Assembly: GCA_017997825.1 (NCBI GenBank)
Contig: JAGOEH010000099.1
Coordinates: forward strand, 1 to 10,912
DNA: 10,912 bases
Origin: Candidatus Delongbacteria bacterium
GTDB taxonomy: Bacteria; JAGOEH01
Direction: 5' to 3'
The position numbers and the translations under genes are program-made. Positions 1 through 6,035 of this stretch are shown piece after piece (the first letter of the stretch is position 1; every line of letters begins with the position of its first letter). The notes beneath the pieces were generated by a model, which had not been told where the DNA came from, made no database searches, and saw only the letters and a program-made list of their open reading frames with translations.

Positions 1-918
1 ATACGGAGGGACCGCGGGAAGATACTGGAGCTGTTCAGCCAATTGGACAACCTGTGGGTGCCGGCTTGGAATTCTAATCGGGGAATTCAGAGGATTCACA
101 AGCCTCTGGATGATCCTCCCTTGTTTACTCCGCTTTCCAGCCGGGAGCGTCACTTCCGTAGTGAATTCCTTTTGGAAGTCAGCCGGGGCTGTCCTTCCGA
201 ATGCTCATTTTGCGCTGCCTGTCACCTGAACAAACCTACCCGCTTCCGATCCCGGCATTCCCTGATCGAAACCCTCAGCCGCTTTTTACCGGATCGAATC
301 CGGCAGGTCGGTCTGGTCGGTGCGGCGCTGGCTTTTCATCCGGAGCTGAAAAACCTGCTGAATGACTTTCTCAATCTGAATCTGCAAGCCCACCTCTCCT
401 CTCTGCGACCCGAAATTATCGATCACGAACTCTGCCGGCTGCTCGACCGACACCAGGTAAAAACTATCACCCTGGCTCCTGAAACCGGTAATGATCAGGA
501 TCGATTGACATTGAATAAACGACTGACTAATCAGAAAATTGTGGATTCCATCCGGATTCTGAGTGAATCCGCTTCGGTGCGTGAACTAAAACTCTATTTT
601 ATGCTGGGTTTTGATTTTGATGATGAGGTTCAAAAAATTGCGGAATTGACCGGAATGATCCAGGCCCGCTTCACCCGCAAGATTACCTTGTCGGTAACGC
701 CCTTTATCCCCAAACAACGAACCCCATTCCAAAATCGGCCCTTTTGTGACCCAATTCGTTTAAAAAGGATGTATCAGGAGTTAAAAAAATTGTTTCCGGC
801 CGGACGATCCCAGGTTCAGTTGAATCTCTTCTCGATCCGTCAATCGGCCCTTCAGGCTGAACTATCGTCGAATCCGGATGCGTTAATGGGCAGTGAAAAT
901 AAAAACAGCCGGAGTTGA
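1..918 (+). CDS. Radical SAM protein, probably B12-binding type (5' end cut off)
   Basis: The frame is open to the left edge, so the true start lies outside; the TTG at 43 is only an internal Leu codon. A canonical radical SAM cluster motif, CPSECSFC (CX3CX2C, Cys codons at 190, 202 and 211), follows the family-typical EVSRGC. Such motifs bind a 4Fe-4S cluster that cleaves S-adenosylmethionine. Downstream are SSLRPEII, TLAPETGNDQDRLTLNKR and KLYFMLGFDFDDE. This order is typical of radical SAM proteins whose missing N-terminus carries a cobalamin-binding domain. The substrate cannot be told from sequence. Two further cysteine positions lie close by (CAACH, right after the cluster), so one extra Cys sits three residues beyond the third ligand. 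The gene ends inside the hairpin shared with rpmB. The radical SAM call is firm; the B12 subtype is inferred. Confidence 0.85.
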   Translation: MRRDRGKILELFSQLDNLWVPAWNSNRGIQRIHKPLDDPPLFTPLSSRERHFRSEFLLEVSRGCPSECSFCAACHLNKPTRFRSRHSLIETLSRFLPDRIRQVGLVGAALAFHPELKNLLNDFLNLNLQAHLSSLRPEIIDHELCRLLDRHQVKTITLAPETGNDQDRLTLNKRLTNQKIVDSIRILSESASVRELKLYFMLGFDFDDEVQKIAELTGMIQARFTRKITLSVTPFIPKQRTPFQNRPFCDPIRLKRMYQELKKLFPAGRSQVQLNLFSIRQSALQAELSSNPDALMGSENKNSRS

Positions 919-928
919 CCCCGGCTGT
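905..928 (-). terminator. Rho-independent terminator for rpmB, between convergent genes
   Basis: A perfect 8-bp stem (ACAGCCGG at 905-912, CCGGCTGT at 921-928) encloses an 8-nt loop. Read on the minus strand it is followed by TTTTTATTTT, so it best serves rpmB. On the plus strand no T-run follows, but the hairpin overlaps the radical SAM stop codon (916-918) and may also stop that transcript. Confidence 0.8.
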
Positions 929-959
929 ATCATTAGTCTCATGGTAGGCGATGATGAGC

Positions 960-1151
960 TCAAATTGCTTTTTGAATGGTGCCCTTCTTCAAACATGCCG
1001 TGCAAATTTTGATCTTCTTTTTCCGGCCGTCAATCATGGCATGAACTGTCTGCAGGTTCGGCAGAAACACTCGCTTGGTCACATTGTGGGCATGGCTGAC
1101 AGTAGCTCCAACCTGAGGGCCTTTGCCGCAGATATCACATATACGGGACAT
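960..1151 (-). CDS. rpmB: 50S ribosomal protein L28
   Basis: A 63-residue protein with the usual L28 length and layout. The start [14 protein letters not shown] is followed by the basic [15 protein letters not shown] and [14 protein letters not shown]. It is the zinc-ribbon (C+) form: Cys5/Cys8 and Cys50/Cys53 make two CXXC pairs. L28 is part of the large ribosomal subunit and is needed for late 50S assembly. The ATG (minus strand, 1151-1149) has an AAAGG site about 8 bases upstream. A TTGATT-17-TATATT promoter precedes it and a hairpin with a T-tract follows, so it appears to be transcribed alone. It is often paired with rpmG in other genomes, but not here. Confidence 0.96.
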   Translation of the reverse strand: MSRICDICGKGPQVGATVSHAHNVTKRVFLPNLQTVHAMIDGRKKKIKICTACLKKGTIQKAI

Positions 1152-1223
1152 TGGATTATCCTTTCTTGGTGTAGGAATGGATGCCTGTTCAATTCTCCAG
1201 GATACATCATTTTTGAAGTGTCT

Positions 1224-1252
1224 AATATATCATTATGCCTTAAAAAAATCAA
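1224..1252 (-). promoter_or_regulatory. Sigma70-type promoter of rpmB
   Basis: On the minus strand, TTGATT (complement of 1247-1252), a 17-base spacer, then TATATT (complement of 1224-1229). The leader would be about 65 bases. A perfect AT inverted repeat overlaps the -35 box. Confidence 0.65.
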
Positions 1253-1263
1253 GCATTTTTTTA
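1241..1263. repeat. Perfect AT-only inverted repeat in the divergent spacer
   Basis: TAAAAAAAT (1241-1249) and ATTTTTTTA (1255-1263) form a 9-bp inverted repeat around CAAGC. It lies between rpmB and the outer-membrane gene and covers the rpmB -35 box. It could be a protein site or simply AT-rich promoter DNA. Confidence 0.5.
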
Positions 1264-1282
1264 CCTCGGGCCCATTTTTTTA

Positions 1283-1310
1283 TTGCTATTTTAAAATTTG
1301 TTATTAAATT
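1283..1310 (+). promoter_or_regulatory. Possible weak promoter of the small outer-membrane gene
   Basis: TTGCTA (1283-1288), a 16-base spacer and TAAATT (1305-1310) give a weak sigma70 match just before the Shine-Dalgarno site at 1322. An alternative -10 is TATACT (1310-1315), with no good -35. A promoter is expected because the upstream gene runs the other way. Confidence 0.3.
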
Positions 1311-1321
1311 ATACTTGTTCC

Positions 1322-1329
1322 AAGGAGGA
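1322..1329 (+). promoter_or_regulatory. Shine-Dalgarno site that fixes a TTG start at 1334
   Basis: AAGGAGGA ends 4 bases before an in-frame TTG at 1334. No other in-frame start has such a site, and starting here gives a clean signal peptide. Confidence 0.75.
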
Positions 1330-1333
1330 TCGG

Positions 1334-1936
1334 TTGAGAGTTCGTTGCTTATGCCTGTTGATCTTGATAGTGATTTGGCCGGTTCTGACCTTGGGTTCAG
1401 TGGGTATCGGAATCCATTTAGGCAGGACAGAATTCAACAACTCGATCAAAAGCGGGGATTTAATTGGCGCTCAGGTCTATTTTGGTTTATTGCGGTTCAT
1501 TGAAATTGAAGCTCGTTCCACTTACTTTAAAAAGAATTTCAGCCGGGATTTCCATTCACCGGAATTTGTAGATCAAATCAGCTATCAGGTTCAACATGAA
1601 ATGAAACTATTAGGTGTAGAGGGAACTCTGCGTCTGAAGCTGGATCCGATCCTCTTACCATTTGTCCCTTATCTGGGGGCCGGTATCGGTTCCTATAAAC
1701 AAGAATACCGTTTGGAGAGCAATTTGGATAATATCCCGTCCGGTATCGATATTCAGGAGATTATCCCCCGTTCTCAACGTGACTGGGGTGTTCATGGCAT
1801 CATTGGGACTCGTTTGCATATCTCTTCTTTCCCATTGCAGGTTTTCATCGAAGGAAAATACACCCTTATGAATGCCCGGGAAAAGGATTTGAAATCCTGG
1901 GCGTGTTATGCAGGAATCAATTTTCCTGTTTTTTAA
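1334..1936 (+). CDS. Small secreted outer-membrane beta-barrel-like protein
   Basis: I do not recognise a named family. From the TTG at 1334 the product is 200 residues. It opens with a signal peptide (MRVRCLCLLILIVIWPVLTL), with cleavage likely near residues 21-24. The mature part alternates polar and hydrophobic residues, with Gly-rich turns such as FVPYLGAGIGSYKQEY and WGVHGIIGTRLH and strand-like FIEGKYTLM. It ends in GINFPVF with a terminal Phe, the usual outer-membrane assembly signal. About 180 mature residues would suit an 8-stranded barrel. The open frame extends upstream to a TTG at 1298, but that start lacks a ribosome site and would bury the signal peptide. A hairpin terminator follows, so the gene is probably monocistronic. 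Location is well supported; role is unknown. Confidence 0.75.
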   Translation: MRVRCLCLLILIVIWPVLTLGSVGIGIHLGRTEFNNSIKSGDLIGAQVYFGLLRFIEIEARSTYFKKNFSRDFHSPEFVDQISYQVQHEMKLLGVEGTLRLKLDPILLPFVPYLGAGIGSYKQEYRLESNLDNIPSGIDIQEIIPRSQRDWGVHGIIGTRLHISSFPLQVFIEGKYTLMNAREKDLKSWACYAGINFPVF

Positions 1937-1962
1937 CCGTATCTTACGTTTCGTGTCGGCCA

Positions 1963-1996
1963 AGAAGGGATACAAATCCAGATTTGTATCCCTTCT
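1963..1996 (+). terminator. Hairpin terminator after the small outer-membrane gene
   Basis: A perfect 15-bp stem (AGAAGGGATACAAAT at 1963-1977, its complement at 1982-1996) has a 4-base loop CCAG. Downstream is GTCATTTT, a short T-tract. It lies 26 bases after the stop and separates this gene from the purine operon. Confidence 0.75.
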
Positions 1997-2040
1997 GTCA
2001 TTTTGGACAGTCTATCCGTGACATAAGATGATACCAGCCC

Positions 2041-2047
2041 AAGGAGG
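2041..2047 (+). promoter_or_regulatory. Shine-Dalgarno site that fixes the purSL start at 2052
   Basis: AAGGAGG lies 4 bases before ATG 2052. An in-frame ATG at 2028 lies upstream of this site and has no site of its own, so 2052 is preferred. Confidence 0.8.
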
Positions 2048-2051
2048 CCTC

Positions 2052-5045
2052 ATGCTGCTCCGTATAGAAACAGCCCTGAAACCTCATATTGACGATGCGG
2101 AAGGCTGTTCCGTTCAGAATCAGATCATGGTCTATTTCGGATTCCGGATCGATGGAATCCGATGTCATAAGGTCTATAAGATTGAATTCGGGGAAGAATT
2201 GAGCCCTGATCAGATCGATTGCATCCGCCGGGAATTGACCGATCCGGTGATTGAGGATTCCTCCTGCAGTCGAATCCTGGAAGATCAGTTCGATTATGTG
2301 GTTATGGTGGGATTTAAACCGGGGGTAACCGACAGTGTCGGAAAAAGTACCGCATCGGCGGTGCGGGATATCCTAAACCGTCCGGATTTACGCCCCGAGG
2401 TGTTTACCGAGACCATCTACTTTTTCCAGGCCCCGGGGATACCGGAAAGCCGAATCCATCAGATTGCCTATCATTTGCTGGCCAATCAGTTGATCCAATC
2501 CATCCGCATATACACGGCCTCCGATTACCGGGGGCTTCCTCTTGATCTCTCCATTCCCAAGGTTACTCTCAATCATCAGCCCGGTTTTGAGTATCTCAAT
2601 CTGAAAGTGGATGATCAGGCGCTTCAGGAGCTCTCCCGAACACGGGTTCTCTCTCTGAGTCTGGACGAAATGAAGGCCATTCAGGCCTATTATGACCGGC
2701 CGGAGGTGGATTCGCTTCGGAAAGGATACGGCCTAAACGCTCAGCCGACCGATGTCGAGTTGGAGGTTTTGGCTCAAACCTGGTCTGAACATTGTAAACA
2801 TAAAATTTTCAATGCCCGAATCGATTATACCGATGCGGAGGGCAACCATCAGACGATCCACTCTCTTTTTAAATCCTTCATCCAGCGATCAACCGAAGAG
2901 CTGAAACAGGAATTGGATTATCTGGTGTCGGTTTTTGATGATAATGCCGGTGTTATTGCGTTTAATGACCGGGTTCACCTGGTTTATAAAGCGGAAACCC
3001 ATAATAGTCCGTCCGCGCTCGATCCCTATGGAGGCGCCATGACGGGGATTGTGGGAGTCAACCGGGATCCGGCCGGTACCGGAATGGGAGCTGATCTGCT
3101 GATCAATACCTGGGGCTATTGCTTCGGGTCACCCGATTATCAGGAAGCTCTCCCCCAGGGAATGCTCCACCCCCGTCGGATTCGGGATGGTGTCCACCAG
3201 GGGGTGATCGATGGCGGGAATCAGAGTGGGATTCCCTATGGCCGCGGGTGGGAAATCTTCGATGACCGTTATATGGCTAAACCTCTGGTGTTTTGCGGAA
3301 CCGTCGGATTGCTCCCGGTGACCATTCAGACTACTCCCGGCCATATCAAAACCATTCATCCGGATGATCTGATCGTTATGATCGGTGGACGGATAGGGAA
3401 AGACGGGATTCATGGGGCGACCTTTTCGTCGGAAGAATTACATAAAGAATCGCCGACCCAGGCGGTTCAGATCGGGGATCCCATTACCCAGAAGATGATG
3501 ATGGATTTTCTGTCTGAAGCCAGGCAAAACCTCTATTACCGAGCCATTACCGATAACGGAGCCGGGGGGCTCTCCTCCAGTGTCGGCGAGATGTGCCAGA
3601 TGACCGGCGGCTGCGAACTGGATCTGGCGCTGGCACCCCTGAAATACCAGGGACTGGATTCATGGGAAATTCTGATTTCTGAAGCCCAGGAGAGGATGAC
3701 CCTGGCGGTTCCCCCGGAGCGCCTGAGCGCATTGAAGGAACTGGCTGAAAAAAGAGAAGTCGAATTGACGGTCCTGGGCCGTTTTACCCAATCCGGCTAT
3801 ATGCATGTCCGATATCGGGAACAGACCGTAGCTCTGCTCGATCTGACCTTCCTTCACAAGGGGTTGCCGGTGATGCAGCTTAAAGCCTGCTGGCAGCCTC
3901 CCTGCCTGCCCGAGATATCCCATCCCTCACCCGATAAGTTCCCCAACCTGGCACGGCAGATGCTCAGCCGCTATAATCTGGCTTCCAAACACCAAAAAAT
4001 GCGACACTATGATCATGAAGTCAAAGGCCTCAGTATCATTAAACCCTTGATCGGAAAAAAAGGGGATGTGCCCTCGGAAGCCGTTGTTTTTCTGGCCGAT
4101 GTCCATCAAATGGCCGATCACGATTGGGCGGGAATCCTGCTGACCGAAGCCATCAATCCCTTTTATTCCGATCGCGATCCTTATCACATGACGGCCTGGA
4201 TCATCGATTGCGCCGTCCGGAGAGCCCTCAGCCTCGGGGGAGAACTCTCCCATGCCGCCGGACTGGACAATTTCTGCTGGCCGGATCCGGTCCAAAGCCT
4301 CAAAACTCCCGACGGAGAATACAAACTGGCTCAACTGGTCCGCTCCAATCAGGCCCTGTACGATTTTACCAAAGCCTTTAAGATTCCTCTCATCTCAGGC
4401 AAAGACAGTATGAAAAATGATGCTATCCTGGACAACCGAAAGATATCGATTCCCCCCACCCTGCTTTTTTCCCTGATTGCCAAAGTTCATGATATTCGCT
4501 GTCTTCACACCCTGGAACCCGCCCGGGCCGGTGATTTGATCTATATTCTCGGGCTGACCCGTCATGAGTTGGGATGTTCTGAATTCTATCGGCTGCTGGA
4601 GTCTCGTCCGACAGGGAACCGTATCCCTTGTGTCTCATTGGAGGACTCGCTCCGGCTTTACCAGGTCATGCGTGAGGTCAACCGCGATGGACTGGCGGCA
4701 TCAGCGGCTGCACCAGCCCTCGGCGGTCTCTTTTATACCCTTTTTCTGATGAGCCGGGCCGCCCAACTCGGTATTGATCTCGATCTGGACCGGATCCCCC
4801 GTCCGGGGGATGAAGCATCCCCGGATATCTATACTCTGCTGTTCAGCGAAAGCGCCGGCCGGATGGTCTTGACCGTTTCGCCCGAAAACCAAAGCCGGCT
4901 TGAATCAATACTGGCCGCTTATCCCTTTGCCTGTTGCGGCCGCATCATCGAGACGCCTCAATGGCAGCTGACCAGCCGAGACTATTCCTGTCACGTGGAT
5001 TTGTCTGAATTGGAAACCGCCTGGAAAGGAACCTTTCATGCTTGA
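2052..5045 (+). CDS. purL: Phosphoribosylformylglycinamidine synthase, fused PurS-PurL
   Basis: Synthase part of the fourth step of purine synthesis, converting FGAR to FGAM with ATP and ammonia supplied by PurQ. From ATG 2052 it has 997 residues, the size of fused PurSL proteins and well below the ~1300 of the single-chain enzyme with a built-in glutaminase. Residues 1-80 and about 84-160 look like two PurS-type modules (KPHIDDAEGCSVQNQ and KPGVTDSVGKSTASAV). The synthase core follows: TWSEHCKHK around His247, ETHNSPSALDPYGGAMTG, GGRIGKDGIHGATFSS, then TDNGAGGLSSSVGEM from residue 500. The second half repeats the fold (SGKDSMKND, IPPTLLFS). The stop overlaps purQ by 8 bp. It is preceded by a terminator, so the operon should have its own promoter in 1997-2040; only poor matches are visible. 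The symbol purSL would also fit. Confidence 0.95.
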   Translation: MLLRIETALKPHIDDAEGCSVQNQIMVYFGFRIDGIRCHKVYKIEFGEELSPDQIDCIRRELTDPVIEDSSCSRILEDQFDYVVMVGFKPGVTDSVGKSTASAVRDILNRPDLRPEVFTETIYFFQAPGIPESRIHQIAYHLLANQLIQSIRIYTASDYRGLPLDLSIPKVTLNHQPGFEYLNLKVDDQALQELSRTRVLSLSLDEMKAIQAYYDRPEVDSLRKGYGLNAQPTDVELEVLAQTWSEHCKHKIFNARIDYTDAEGNHQTIHSLFKSFIQRSTEELKQELDYLVSVFDDNAGVIAFNDRVHLVYKAETHNSPSALDPYGGAMTGIVGVNRDPAGTGMGADLLINTWGYCFGSPDYQEALPQGMLHPRRIRDGVHQGVIDGGNQSGIPYGRGWEIFDDRYMAKPLVFCGTVGLLPVTIQTTPGHIKTIHPDDLIVMIGGRIGKDGIHGATFSSEELHKESPTQAVQIGDPITQKMMMDFLSEARQNLYYRAITDNGAGGLSSSVGEMCQMTGGCELDLALAPLKYQGLDSWEILISEAQERMTLAVPPERLSALKELAEKREVELTVLGRFTQSGYMHVRYREQTVALLDLTFLHKGLPVMQLKACWQPPCLPEISHPSPDKFPNLARQMLSRYNLASKHQKMRHYDHEVKGLSIIKPLIGKKGDVPSEAVVFLADVHQMADHDWAGILLTEAINPFYSDRDPYHMTAWIIDCAVRRALSLGGELSHAAGLDNFCWPDPVQSLKTPDGEYKLAQLVRSNQALYDFTKAFKIPLISGKDSMKNDAILDNRKISIPPTLLFSLIAKVHDIRCLHTLEPARAGDLIYILGLTRHELGCSEFYRLLESRPTGNRIPCVSLEDSLRLYQVMREVNRDGLAASAAAPALGGLFYTLFLMSRAAQLGIDLDLDRIPRPGDEASPDIYTLLFSESAGRMVLTVSPENQSRLESILAAYPFACCGRIIETPQWQLTSRDYSCHVDLSELETAWKGTFHA

Positions 5046-5829
5046 ACCCAGGGTCGCCGTCTTAACCGGTTTCGGTTTAAACTGTGAAAACGAAACAGCC
5101 TATGTCTTTGATATGGCCGGGGCTGTTTCCGAACTGATCCATATTAACGACCTGATCGCCGGAAATCGGAATCTGGCCGATTACCAGATTCTGGCCCTGA
5201 TCGGCGGATTCGCTTTCGGGGATCATATCTCCTCCGGACGCATCCTGACCATCAAACTCAAATACCGCCTGTTCGATCAACTCAATGAATTTTTATCCGG
5301 CGATAAATTGATCATCGGCATCTGCAACGGATTCCAAACCCTGGTCAAACTTGGCATTCTGCCCGGAGGAGACCGGCATCATCTCCAACCGGGCGTGACT
5401 TTGATCCACAACCAGCCGATCGGATACCGTGATGATTGGGTACGGGTCCGGTTCAATCCCCAATCCCCCTGTCTGTTCACCCGGGGGATCGAACAAATGG
5501 ATATCCCGATCCGTCATGGTGAAGGTCGGTTTCTCTATGCCTCTCCGGAGATCAGGGAAACCATAATGAAAAACAACCAGATCGTCATGCAGTATATCGA
5601 TCCGGCCACAGGGTTGCCGACTCAGTCCTTTCCTCATAATCCCAATGGGGCAACGGATGCCGTAGCCGGCATTTGCGATCCGTCCGGTCGTATCTTCGGG
5701 CTGATGCCTCATCCTGAGGTATTTCATTCCATTTACAATCATCCCCGCCACCGCGCTGATTACCGGTCGAGCAGCTTGGAAGGGGACGGAATGAAGATCT
5801 TTCGGAATGCGGTGCGCTGTTTTCATTGA
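5038..5829 (+). CDS. purQ: Phosphoribosylformylglycinamidine synthase glutaminase subunit
   Basis: Class I glutamine amidotransferase of 263 residues that releases ammonia from glutamine and passes it to the synthase encoded just upstream. The nucleophile is Cys96 in GICNGFQTL. His225 and Glu227 in LMPHPEVFHS complete the triad. The opening VAVLTGFGLNCENETA, with GGFAFGDHISSGR at residues 56-68, matches PurQ, where the oxyanion strand motif is GGFSYGD-like. The length is close to that of PurQ proteins paired with PurSL and longer than the ~227-residue Bacillus type. The ATG lies inside the end of purSL (shared ATGCTTGA), and GGAAAGGA lies about 7 bases upstream, so translation is probably coupled. 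No clear terminator follows; only a weak 4-bp hairpin is seen at 5832-5845. Confidence 0.95.
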   Translation: MLEPRVAVLTGFGLNCENETAYVFDMAGAVSELIHINDLIAGNRNLADYQILALIGGFAFGDHISSGRILTIKLKYRLFDQLNEFLSGDKLIIGICNGFQTLVKLGILPGGDRHHLQPGVTLIHNQPIGYRDDWVRVRFNPQSPCLFTRGIEQMDIPIRHGEGRFLYASPEIRETIMKNNQIVMQYIDPATGLPTQSFPHNPNGATDAVAGICDPSGRIFGLMPHPEVFHSIYNHPRHRADYRSSSLEGDGMKIFRNAVRCFH

Positions 5830-5900
5830 ACGGCCGGCACCGTTACTCCGACTGATCGAATAATCCGTCATGTCAGGATTGCATCCGATAAAAAAATAAG

Positions 5901-5929
5901 TTGACAATCCCAGGAGGCGGGCTTATATT
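5901..5929 (+). promoter_or_regulatory. Strong sigma70-type promoter of the large outer-membrane gene
   Basis: TTGACA (5901-5906), a 17-base spacer, TATATT (5924-5929). The -35 is a perfect consensus match and an A-run (5890-5896) lies just upstream, like an UP element. Transcription would start near 5936, leaving a leader of about 100 bases before ATG 6036. That leader holds no strong hairpin that I can see. Confidence 0.8.
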
Positions 5930-6035
5930 CCATTCAGGGTATGATAGTCTGGGTTGCTGTCAGCCATTTTCACTTTTACTTCAGATTCGGGAATGACATG
6001 ATTGGATCAGTCGATAAAATTTAGAAGGAGGAGAT

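Noticed and set aside
1223-1240. Fur or Zur box over the rpmB -10 region
   Set aside because: One half (ATAATGATA on the minus strand) resembles a Fur half-site, but the other half does not match, and TATATT promoters give such resemblance by chance.
951-1307. Plus-strand open frame across rpmB
   Set aside because: It is antisense to a clear L28 gene, and its product has no recognisable features.
2003-2029. TTGGAC...TAAGAT as a purSL promoter
   Set aside because: The spacer is only 15 bases and both boxes match poorly. A promoter is expected here but cannot be fixed from sequence.
3927-4334. Minus-strand open frame of 135 codons inside purSL
   Set aside because: It shadows conserved PurL motifs on the plus strand and shows no family signature.
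4805-4816. Twelve bases identical to one arm of the 8515-8546 terminator
   Set aside because: The match lies within purSL coding sequence and there is no third copy or flanking similarity, so chance is likely.
5832-5845. Terminator after purQ
   Set aside because: Only a 4-bp stem (ACGG/CCGT) without a T-tract, too weak to call.
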